DNA from: Buxus sempervirens
Lineage: Eukaryota > Streptophyta > Magnoliopsida > Buxales > Buxaceae
Reading direction: 5' to 3'
Assembly: GCA_947561395.2 (NCBI GenBank)
Contig: OX387183.1
Coordinates: 57,147,915 to 57,211,914, forward strand
DNA length: 64,000 nt
Shown: in pieces, positions 20,405-30,652 of the stretch
Layout of the letters: the number at the start of each line of letters is the position of its first letter
Numbering within the stretch: position 1 is the stretch's first letter
Made by a program: the position numbers and the translations under genes
The notes under the pieces: model-generated
Seen by the model: only the letters and a program-made list of their open reading frames with translations
What the model was told of the DNA's origin: nothing
Database searches by the model: none

Positions 20405-22490
20405 CTGAGTCTTATGTACTATGGAAGCTTTAATTAGACTGCAAGCTTTGATTAGACTAGTAGGTCTACGCGATATATAAAAAATTGTTTTGGACAGTTA
20501 GTTGGTGGATACAATAGCAAACCACTTCCTATAGACTTCTGAAATGTTTTTTAGAGGCATACTATATTAATTAAAGAGACAGGCATATGCATCAAGAAAT
20601 TCCTAACTTTCTAGGGATACCAAAGTCTTTTCAATTTTTTACCGGCATTTGCAAGAAACCAAATATTTGTCCGGCATCTTCTAACCTTTCCTATAATGGT
20701 ATAGATCATTTATTTCCTTACTTTGAAAATATTTTTTTGAGACTTTGCAATGTGCCCTGTTCATGTTTTGGGCATCTTTCTTTGAGATTTAGGATTTTGA
20801 TTACAAATTAATTAATCACTTTCTATCCGTGGTAAAGCTCAAATTCCCGCCATTATTTGTTTTACCGGTCGACGATATGGGTTATCACCGTTGTATCCGG
20901 GGCGCAATTGTTTGCCGCTGGATTGGTGCGGCAGACGATGCAGCCACCGTTAGATGTTGTCATGTGTAACATCCAACGACAGTTGCTACTTTAATATAAA
21001 ACGTCATTTCACATGGGATGCTGCTGTTGGATGATCATAGAATTTCAATATGCCCCAGAGGCTCTCGATTCTAAAAAGGAAAAATTAACGAGAGCATCAA
21101 TCCATTCGATTTCAACCCCACCAAATGCTATCTTTAGGTACATTCCATTATAACCATCTCAAGGATAGCTGCAATGCATTGCTGAAGTAATTCCAAGTCC
21201 CTATTACACTATTCGCTTTATTACATCGATCATGCGAAGCTACTACATACAACCTAACTGTTTAATGGAACGAAATCATCATTGGCCCTTCCTTATATTG
21301 ATCCCTCATGCGGCCGTGAGATGCTTCCATGTGGAGCATCTCACAGTCAATATTTTTTGATTGTTTTAAATGTTTCCAAGTAGGGTTACATGAAAAAATA
21401 ATGGTCGTGGATGCTCTACGTGACAGCATCTTATGGCCGCATAGGGACCAAATCAGCAAAAAGCGGTTGACGATTTATTCCTCCGTTTAATAGGCTCCTT
21501 TCGAATAACGCTCGAAGAGGAAAAGAAAAAAAATGAATGCTGAAGTAAAATATAATAATATTTGTAATTGAAGTACAAGTGGTAGCACCGACATCTTGTA
21601 TCCTCGGAAAAGCTTTTGGATGACTTCACACTCTCACATTGTACATGAAGAAGAAGAATAGAATACACATATTCAATTGGGTACAATGCAAGCAAGCTTC
21701 ATACAGTGTGAATCTTGGATCATAAATAACTGAAACCAAACCCCGGCCGCTCCGATGTCATCCCCACAAAAAAGGGCCAAGTTCATTTTAGATAGAGAGA
21801 CAACTGGTTCCAGTTATGGATACGATATGAGTAATTTCCACTTTCCAGCGACACAAGTACCCAAAAACCTAGCTGTAAATGCAATCATTTAAGAATGACA
21901 AACTTGGAATGGAGTCTTAAAACTTTATGAAGAAATTAACAAAGAAAATGGCAGAACAGATAACTGATCAGAGGACTGATTTGCTCTAGAGAAGTTAAAA
22001 GAAACCGAAAGAAAAAATTAACATTAATAGAGGAAGGACTTCAATTTCAGGCGCAAATCCTTAATTTGTAAAGTGTGGCTTTTCGGAAAAGGCAGAGTTT
22101 CTGAGAAGTGACAAGAAGACTCCGTCACTCTTAAGTCATCTTTTTCGTTACTTCATTCCTGCAGGCAAACATGTCCTATGGGACATTTCATCATAAGATA
22201 TATATATATATATATATATGGTCTACCCAGTATTAATCTTTGTGCTAGCTCCTTCGTTGTTCAATAATCAGTACGCTTGCGTGAATCTCTTGCATGGTGG
22301 TTTTGCAGTGCCCCACGTTGATTCTCCGGTGACCTAATTTACCTAAGCCAAAAGTGAGCTTGCAGGAATATTACTTACCCAAATGTGTTATATACCTCTT
22401 GTTCATGTGTATGTCTACATATGCAAGCGCATTTGAGACATCTTATATGTTGTCTAGTTTGATAAAACAAATAACAAAAGTCAATTTGAT
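20405..22490. repeat. Segmental duplication block (third copy) without hAT or LINE insertions
   Basis: Equivalent of 8535-13532. It contains MITE-type sequences at about 20908-21030 and 21290-21475, the latter with a GTGAGATGCT..AGCATCTCAC core at 21316-21344. It also has an AT microsatellite at 22199-22219. No gene is seen. It preserves the empty target sites of the elements at 8756 and 10783. Confidence 0.7.
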
Positions 22491-22736
22491 GCCATTTTAA
22501 CTTTGGCTCAATCTGAACATTCCATAGTGGAGGTGGAAGCCACCATGGTCACGGCCAGGGGTTGGTCATAGCCCCCTTCCTCACTCTTTTATTCTACCAA
22601 AAAAAAAAACAACAATTTTGATGGCCTTTAAGTTAAAGGTGCACATTTATGGTAGGCTGAACTTATTATTAAATTCTCAATTAGGGAACCAGGTTGAAAG
22701 GAAAAAAAAAATTTTAAGCACACCAATAGGGGAAGA

Positions 22737-22914
22737 TATCATCTACTGCCATTTACTATTGCAATACTTGCGGCGTAAGTGAGATGCTACCACATGGGGT
22801 ATCTCACGGTCAAGTTTCTTTTCGTGAAAAGGATTTTTTATATTTTCAAAATCAGAAGCTCTACGACTGTTGGATGGTATATGTGTACGGTTACAGTTAA
22901 TGGCGGTAGACGAT
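22737..22914. repeat. MITE, same family as 3231
   Basis: Ends ATCATCTACTGCC and, complemented, ATCGTCTACCGCC, with the palindromic core GTGAGATGCT..GTATCTCAC at 22779-22807. Non-coding, about 178 bp. Confidence 0.55.
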
Positions 22915-23810
22915 TTGAAATCCACCAGGAGCTCGGAATTTCGTTACCAAAAAAAAAAAAAAAGAGCTCAGAATTTGCATCTTGAGTAGACATAATTATA
23001 TTACGCACGAATTTAGATTGTCAAATTTGTGTAGATGATATAATTATTTATTTAGTTAGTTGAAGTGATGGATCGTCTTGACAAAAATTAAACACTTCCA
23101 TAAAGCTATCATAGGTGGTAAATAAGTGATCGTTGGAAATGGCAACTTTTGTCAATAATATTTGCTTGCTTTCGGTGAAATGTCATATTTTTAGACCCCT
23201 GCTTTGTAGTGGAAGATTTCCCTCAAATGTAAATTAAACTTCTCGTGAAATGCAATATAATCAAATTTACTAGTTCCATTCCTACGCTCATTAAAAGGAA
23301 ATACTGTTCAACAACCCCACCTCCAGTTGAGATATCGGTCATCGTTTGAGTTGCTCCACCCTCATCAAAGAGAAGTATCTCTGCCATGCCGTGCTTCTTG
23401 ACAGAGGTACATAAGTGGATGCGTGGTTATCGACTATATGACAGGCAAACGAGTGATTGTATCTGAAATTATAAGACCATGGTGAAGTTTTTCTTGATTT
23501 TAACAAATAATAACATTGAGTTGTATCCCATGCGACAATTCATTGACCATATCGGTCTACACTAATCGGACGACCAAAAATGAAGAGAGGCGGATCTGAA
23601 CGGTCAGGATATCTCTTCCTGACCAGCAGCGTTGAATCATACGTAATAACGCGTGGAAAGTGAAATTTGGACAAAGGGTATTCATTTCTTATTAAATTTG
23701 ACTCAAATCTATCGGCCCCGAAAATATCCGACTGTTGCCCGAAACTCTCTCGGTCAGCTTCACACCCTCTCTACGGGCAGCTCCACCTCGCCGTCTCTCT
23801 CCGTTCTCTA
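22915..23810. other. Intergenic and promoter region of the XBAT31-like gene
   Basis: No gene is seen. The last 100 bases are C/T-rich ('ctctctacgggcagctccacctcgccgtctctctccg'), typical of a plant promoter and 5' UTR. Short AUG-started frames begin at 23811 and 23821. Confidence 0.5.
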
Positions 23811-23938
23811 ATGCTACTTAATGTTGATAATACCTTTTAAAGATCGACGCCACCACCCGTTGTGGAAGGTGGCGCGAGAGAGAGCGGAGGAGGAGCGCCT
23901 CTTCGGGTGTTGGGAGCGGACACAGAAGGTGGAGAGGG

Positions 23939-26445
23939 ATGGGTCAAGGACTGAGTTGCAGAGCGAGCCATGGGCATGGACTCTTCACTGCTGCTCAAGT
24001 TGGAGACTTGGATCAGTTTGAAACTCTGTTGCAGAGAGACCCAAGTCTTCTGCATCAGACCACTGTTTATGATAGGCATTCTGCACTTCATATAGCCGCT
24101 GCAAATGGCCAGATCCAGGTGGGTTTTTGGGTTTCGTTGGAATTTTCCGGATTTTTATTGGTGGGGTTTTCTTGATTTTGTTTGTGATTGCGAGTTGGTG
24201 GGTTCAATGTTGGCCAGGTTCTTTCTCGGATTTTGGATCGATCTGTTCATCCAGATATCTTGAATCGTCATAAACAGGTGAATTTGCTTTCTGATGTTTC
24301 ACCTTCTGTGCTTCGATTAAGGAATGCTTGGTCCTCCGTTTTATCTTTATACTTTTCCTCTATTTTACAATTTATTTTTCCTTGATTGGTATAGACTCCA
24401 CTTATGTTGGCTGCTATGCACGGCAAGATCGTCTGCGTGCAATTGCTCCTACAAGCAGGAGCAAATGTATGTAAAAATCCTCTCTTTTACTCTCACATTT
24501 GGAATCATCTGTTGATTTTTTTTTTCCTTGTCTTTTGAACTTTATTGGAGAAATTGATCCGAGTTATCGTCAAAATTTTTTAGATTTTGATGTTTGATTC
24601 CCTTCACGGAAGAACCTGCTTGCACTATGCTGCTTACTACGGCCATTCGGATTGTCTTCAAGCCATTCTTTCTGCTGCCCATTCCACCCGTGTTGCAGAT
24701 TCTTGGTGGGCTTTCTTTCTTTGTCTCTCTATCTCTAGTTCAAACCTTAATTCGTTTTGATTATATGACTTGGATTGGGTTGCAGGGGATTTGCACGATT
24801 TGTGAATACCAGAGACGGCAATGGAGCCATGCCATTGCACTTAGCGGCACGTCAAAGGCGGCCTGAGTGCGTTCACATTTTGTTGGGCAGTGGGGCTCTT
24901 GTCTGTGCTTCAACCGGTGCATATGGGTAATAGCCTTAAAAAAACTCTTTTCCGAACTGTATTATCAATCAGTGATGCCATGTCTATAATCTTTTAGATT
25001 AACACAAGTCTTAATTACAGCTGCCCAGGAGCTACTCCACTTCATTTGGCAGCTCGTGGGGGTTCTATGGATTGTATCCGGGAATTGCTTGCTTGGGGAG
25101 CAGATCGGCTTCAAAGGGATTCATCTGGGTAAGCTTCGACAATTTAATTTAATCTCCTGATTGCTGTTGAACCGGGAAATTAATATGTTCGTTATAGCTT
25201 GGTGTGGATTGAAACCAAAATTAGGCAATGAGATGATAGGGATTCCTGTTATGTGGAAGTCCCTGTTTCCATTTGTTTGATAAGTGGAATGACAGCATTG
25301 ATATATTTGATCTCTTGTTGGCGATTCTGTATGAACATCTGCAAGTGCGCTTATTACTGAAAGGTGAGTTCTCTGCAGGAGAATACCATTCACGGTTGCT
25401 TTGAAGTACAAGCATGGAGCATGTGCAGCTCTGCTGGATCCTTCCTCAGCAGAGCCTCTTGTCTGGCCATCACCTTTGAAGTTTATCAGCGAGCTAGATC
25501 CCGAGGCAAAGGCACTGCTAGAAAGGGCTCTAATGGAAGCAAACATTGAGAGGGAGAAGAAAATATTGAAGGGCACAGCATATATGCCTTCGTCTCCATC
25601 ACATTCTGATGCCGGAGTTGATGACAATGTTTCCGAGGTAATTTCTTCCCCCCTCTCTCCATTACTTAGACTATCTGTCAAATTTACTGTGAATGTGTAT
25701 TTTGAAGATGTGAAAATTCGCTCTTGAAATTTTGTTCTTTGTACTTATAGGTAAACATATTTTTTCCATGAGTCATTGGAAAATATAAATTCTAGTACTG
25801 TACAGACCATGAATTGTGAATTCTCCATATAACTCTAGCTGTTGTAGGAACTCTGCACAATTAATAATGTTCTTCTTAACATATACTCTTTTTAGGCTTT
25901 GCTTTCCAATTCAGGCCTTGTTTCATTTCTATGGTCATGGAGATGAAGCCATTCTTTACACAGAATAAAGAAAATTATCACTGTGAATTGGGTTTCCGTA
26001 TTGACTGAGAAACTATGATCTCATGTAGGCCAGCGAGAATGAGCTTTGCTGCATCTGCTTTGAGCAAGTCTGCACAATTGAGGTGCAAGAATGCGGCCAC
26101 CAGATGTGTGCCCATTGCACACTCGCATTGTGCTGCCACAACAAGCCTAATCCCTCGACTGTGTGCCCAACTGCCCCGGTGTGCCCCTTCTGCAGAAGCA
26201 ACATTGCTCGACTCGTGGTTGCCGAGATCAAGACCTATGATGATACAGATAAAGACATCAACCTTTCAAAGCCAAGAAGGTCAAGGAAATCGCAGAATTT
26301 GAGTGAGGGCAGCAGCAGCTTCAAGGGCTTATCAGCTGTGGGTTCATTTGGGAGGATGGCTGGTCGCAGCTCAGGAAGGATTGCCGCCGAAAGCAACGAG
26401 TGGACGATAAGCCTTGATGCTAAAGCAACCATGGATTTGCAATAG
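23939..26445 (+). CDS. XBAT31: Ankyrin-repeat RING E3 ubiquitin ligase, XBAT31-like (8 exons)
   Basis: Exons read at 23939-24118, 24218-24277, 24395-24466, 24584-24705, 24786-24926, 25021-25128, 25379-25637 and 26029-26445 join in frame with GT-AG introns to 452 aa, the usual XBAT31 length. The N-terminus MGQGLSC has Gly2, a likely N-myristoylation site, so membrane association is expected. Ankyrin repeats fill about residues 15-260 (SALHIAAANGQIQ, TPLMLAAMHGKI, CLHYAAYYGHSDC, ATPLHLAARGGS). A conserved linker (ERALMEANIEREKKILKGTA) is followed by a C3HC4 RING at about 320-370 (CCICFEQVCTIE, CGHQMCAHC, CPFCRS). The family transfers ubiquitin to substrates bound by the ankyrin domain; XB3-type ligases act in stress, hormone and thermo-responses. 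The start has a good context (GGGATGG). Upstream AUGs at 23811 and 23821 may reduce translation. XBAT31 rather than XBAT32 is chosen from the linker and RING sequence. Confidence 0.93.
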
Positions 26446-27970
26446 GTGCGGTGTCCTGTTGGTTATAGATATAAAGCTCCATTTGCAATATAGACTTTTG
26501 AGCTTTCTGAAAAAGCAAATGAAGAGTATCAGAATAAGCAGGAGAGGTGTTTTGAAGGTTTTGATGGATTTGGTCTTGTGGGTATCCTTCTTGTAAGCTT
26601 GATTTACTGCGAGGCAATTGTACTTTTTGGGGATTCTGTTACCTGAACAGTGAAAAGAAGGAAAAGGAGAGAAAGAAATCTTGCTCTTTATGGAAGAAAT
26701 TCAAACTTACCCTTCAGTTTTCAACCTTTGGAAAAGTCCCAGAAAAACGGTGCGAGTTTAGTACATCTGTAACAGCGATTTTTCCTACTTTTGTAGTTTC
26801 ACATTCCAATAAGAAGGACAGTGCAGTAAAGTCGAAAAGAAAGCCAGCGTTGGGGGTTGGGTGTCATGTGATGTGAATCATGTGATAATGTCTCTCCATT
26901 GGTTTCATTATTTGGGAACTGTGATGACCTCCATTAATTACTGGGTGTCCCACATCAACAGACAACGGTACCACTGGCACAGATTAATTACTGGTGCTGG
27001 GTGTCCTATGCATGTCAGTTGAGTCTTCCAAATGACTATACGACAAGAAGGCTAAGTAAGGATAAGGTACGTATTATTTGTTGGGAATCTTTCAAAGAAA
27101 AATAGGAATCCACCTAAAATTGAGGTTGGGTCAGACTTGTCAAGTAGCCTTGTTTTCTTGTGAGGTTTTCTACATGGATGGACCCGTTTGTTTTATGACA
27201 TGTTCAGACCGATCTGTCTATTCTCTAGCTTCTGTGGATGCCCATCTTTCTCTATTATTTCTCTCCTTCATGATGCTTGATATAACCGTAGTGACAAAAC
27301 TGAAAAGAGTAATTCGAATTAAGAGAGGAACTGTAAATGATTTTTTAAATGGGATATTGCTTTGGGTGCAAGCAACCAACCCATTAATGTGTTCATATAA
27401 ACTGGGGAGGCACCAGCGTGCACTTACACGCTTGAACCAAGTGATAGGTAGGTGGATGGTTATTGAGAGGATACGTGGTTGCGGCACGTTTTGATGGGGT
27501 GATTTTTATGGGCATTAGGAGCAACGAGAAATCTAGATTTCAGTCTGTAATTTTGCTTAAAAACCCCACAAAAGAAATTTAAAGTTCAGGTTTCTTGATT
27601 TCGAATTCGGGGTCCAAATCAAACGGTGGAAAGAGTCACGTAAAAGTCGTTTATGTGTCACAAAACATTGCTGAGACAAGAACCCCCAATCACGAGACCC
27701 AACCCCTTCACCAGAATTGAGTGCGAAATTAAGTGTTCCCGAGCCTTCAAAGGGTCATTTCCTGTGATTCAACTGGTCGATGTGTTAAGCTGGTGGAAAT
27801 CCAAACCAGTTGACGGTCCTTGTCTTAACAGCTTAGGTCGTGACCACATTATACAACTCACCTCTCCAGCTTCGGCTTTTCCAACACGTCTAGCAGCTCG
27901 GCCTTGCCTTGCCACTCCAGAGATGGGTATTTCAAGGATGAATGGTGTTCCAAGGTTCATTGAAGTGTGG
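26446..27970. other. 3' region of the XBAT31-like gene and intergenic DNA
   Basis: The 3' UTR probably extends a few hundred bases past 26445. Open frames on both strands at 27078-27979 overlap one another and have no recognisable domain. No other gene is seen. Confidence 0.45.
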
Positions 27971-28164
27971 GTCAATTGAGAATCCATCTCCTCTGCCGGA
28001 TCGGCATTTACGGCGCCTTTACTGCGTCCGTTGCATGCCGACACGTGGAGAGCAAATGGTGCGGGCTCTTCTTTCACAACTTTCTGGCTCACCCAATTGT
28101 TTTGACCCGGCTTTATCCCCAACTCGACCAATGAAGGCCAACTGGCTTTATTCCCAACCCTTAT

Positions 28165-29110
28165 GTTTGGTAACAAGTCCTCACATGCTTGGTTAGAAGT
28201 CAACTAATACTGATGCTGGGTTACAAGTCCACGCATGCTTAGTTATAAGTCCACCCATGCTCATGTTTGGTTACAAGTTCACTCATGCGTGGTTACAAAT
28301 CCTTTCATGTCTGGTTACAAGTCGACGCATGCTTAGTTATAAGTCCTCACATGCATGGTTACAAATCCACCCATGCTTGGTTACAAGTCATGCTCATGCT
28401 TGGTTACAAATTCTCTCATTCTTGGCAGGGGCGGCTCAAAGGGGTAGGCCACTAAGGCCACCGCCTAAGGCCCCCATCTATGGAGGCCCCCCCAAAATTT
28501 GTTATATTCTTCATAGCCTTATTCAGATATTTCAGGTTCTCATCACTTGTTTGAAATTACTTCTTCTAATCATTTAATTTCCAATTACTTGTTAGAAAAT
28601 TTTTCATATTCAAGTTACGTTCTATTCAGAAGTTAATCATTTGATTTCCATCACTCAATAGAAAATACTTTATATTCTTCTATTTACTATTTGTTTTTAA
28701 TATTTGAGATAACAAGTAAAAAATACGTATCTGGATATGAAAAACTTAAGAAAAAGAAAGAAAGTTTAGTAGAATCTCAAAGAGGGGCCTTGAACAAATA
28801 CCTTATTGATAAAAGTGAACAAAATTCAAATCAAAAGGTATTTGGTGAAGAACCAAGTTTGAGCCGCCTTTTAATTAAAAGGCCCCATTTTTATAAACTT
28901 TCCTAAGGCCCCCAAAATGTTTGAACCGCCCCTGATTCTTGGTTACAAGTCCACACATGCTTAGTTACAAGTCCTCACATGCATGATTACAAGTCCACCC
29001 ATGCTTGGTTACAAGTCCACCCATACTCATGCTTGGTTATAAGTCCTCTCATGTTTGGTTATAAATCCACGCATGCTTAGTTACAAATTCTCACATGCAT
29101 GGCTACAAGT
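28165..29110. repeat. Minisatellite array, unit about 23-25 bp, split by a hAT insertion
   Basis: Degenerate units of the form 'ggttacaagtccacccatgctt' run from about 28165 to 28425 and resume from 28943 to 29110, with about 17 units in all. Variants alternate 'cacgcatgcttagtt' with 'ctcacatgcatggtt'. It is non-coding; frames through it are low-complexity. Confidence 0.85.
28426..28934. mobile_element. Non-autonomous hAT element with transposase N-terminal remnant, 509 bp
   Basis: Ends CAGGGGCGGCTCAAA and (complemented) CAGGGGCGGTTCAAA form 15-bp inverted repeats with one mismatch. The element is flanked by a perfect 8-bp duplication ATTCTTGG (28418-28425 and 28935-28942). An internal frame (28691-28906) includes SGYEKLKKKKESLVESQRG and ALNKYL, the short basic N-terminal segment typical of plant hAT transposases of the TTF-zinc-finger type. 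The catalytic domain is absent. It is inserted inside the minisatellite. Confidence 0.88.
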
Positions 29111-29474
29111 AAGGGCTGAAGGTGACCCAAGCTAAGTGATCAAGCCGATTGAGTTTCCAACCCAAGTCAAGTAAGTTTGGATTTGAGAAATTTCATTAAG
29201 TGGAGAGAGATAGAGAGTATAAAACGAACCCGGGTCAAGGTCATTGGTTTGTACCCCACCCCATTTGCTCTCCATGTGTCGGCATGAAACGGACGTAGTA
29301 AAGGCGCCGTAAATGCCGACATCATAGAGGAAATCAGTTCATCAATTGATGCTCGCATACACACACAAAGGCAAAGGAAACAAAACGCAATTCCCTATAC
29401 GAGAGTTTAACAAATGTCAATTACTGGAACAATCCATTTATGATCCGGAAGGAATGAATCGTCTGACATGTTTC

Positions 29475-29697
29475 CCTGTTTTGCTCCCTAAAGTGATCGT
29501 AAGATTTTTTTTTTTTTTTTGGTATATGAAGTGACCGTGAGATGTTGTCATGTAGAGCATCTCACGGTCAATTTTTTGAATGTTGTAAATGTTTTAGGTG
29601 GGCCCCATATGCAAAAAACATTGGCCATGAGATGCTCCGTATGGCAGTATCTCATGGCCACATCAAGGAGCAAATCACGAAAGCATGGCAGACGATT
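29475..29697. repeat. MITE, same family as 3231
   Basis: Core GTGAGATGTTGTCATG..AGCATCTCAC at 29537-29564, a second inverted pair 'ggccatgagatgctc..cagtatctcatggcc' at 29613-29661, and the end GGCAGACGAT at 29688-29697. Left end poorly defined. Non-coding. Confidence 0.5.
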
Positions 29698-29699
29698 TG

Positions 29700-30652
29700 C
29701 TTATGATCCATTACATACATCAAGAAAATTGAGCTTTGAACAAAAGATACTAGGATGACTTGTTCTTGCTAGTTATAGGTAAATTAATTACTAAATTAAG
29801 TAGATGTGTTAGATAACTAAAAATAGATTAAAAGAAAAAAAAAACTCTAATACGATGCAAAGATGAAATCTTTCTAATTTGTCTTGTTACACTGATTTGC
29901 AATGTATGTGATGGACTACAACGTGAGCTCCCCATGAGCACAATATTAATTCTCTAAAAAAAATCCTTAAGAAGGTATATACATAAAACGTAGAGCAGTA
30001 CACGTTCCATAACAGTGGCAGCAACGTATTCACTTCAACCTTCTCCAGTAAAATTAGGACACAAAAAATTTTTAAAAAAAAGGAAAACTTCTTAATTTTA
30101 ATTCCTAGAAAGATCAATTGCAACAGGTAAACGTATTGCCTTCGAGGAAACAAATAAAAAATTCCAGAAATTGCTTCTGAAATACAAATAACATTTCGAA
30201 CACATGAATCAACAACCAAAACGTACTTTAAAGCGCACAGACCACGTTTCTTTACCACCTTTGCAACAAATAAAAAGTCAAAAAGGATATGAAACAATCG
30301 TTCGGATGACACAATTGAGGCCTTCCAGTATCCGATCAAGCATTTAGCGCAATTTGAGGTGGCAAAATTTAACCCCTCTTCACATATTATGGAGTCAAAT
30401 GGAGCCTGAGTCAGATCAAGAAAAAACCCCGTCTGACAAGAAAACTGGACCTGGTGTTGCAGGAAAGAATTATCTTCCCTATATATTCATTTTATTTTTT
30501 TGATTTTCACTCATTCCTTCCCTAATTATCCCAAATTTGTGGCTTTGATCTGCATCGGCCAGGAAGCTGTTCATACAATTTCATTCAACCATATAACGCT
30601 TCAACTCTTCTAGAATCAAGGATTGACGGTATGTCAGTGAACTGCAGATTTA
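29700..30652. other. 3' flank of the minus-strand annealase-like gene
   Basis: It probably contains the 3' UTR of the gene ending at 30653. A 150-codon minus frame (29887-30339) is AT-rich, hydrophobic and without any family feature; I do not call it a gene. Confidence 0.45.

Larger units (their letters stand above)
27980..29340. mobile_element. Inverted-repeat (MULE-like) element carrying a minisatellite and a nested hAT
   Basis: Arms of roughly 90-100 bp are inverted copies: 'tcggcatttacggcgcctttact' at about 28000-28023 and its complement at about 29300-29322. The match continues through 'cgtccgt.gcatgccgacac.tggagagcaaatgg'. The arms are bounded by 9-bp words GTCAATTGA (27971-27979) and ATCAATTGA (29341-29349), one mismatch, the Mutator target size. 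The arm ends themselves (GAATCCATCTCCTCT versus GAACTGATTTCCTCT) have diverged, so the class is tentative. The interior is a tandem array, not a gene. Confidence 0.55.

Noticed and set aside
27078-28203. Overlapping open frames of 84-144 codons on both strands
   Set aside because: They overlap one another, show no domain, and partly cover the arm of an inverted-repeat element.
28165-29110. CRISPR-like array (regular short repeats)
   Set aside because: Units are contiguous degenerate tandem copies without unique spacers, and the sequence is plant nuclear DNA; it is a minisatellite.
29887-30339. 150-codon minus-strand open frame downstream of the annealase-like gene
   Set aside because: AT-rich, hydrophobic composition with runs of Phe/Leu/Ile/Val, no family motif, and it lies beyond the well-supported final exon and stop of the neighbouring gene; most likely chance in the 3' flank.
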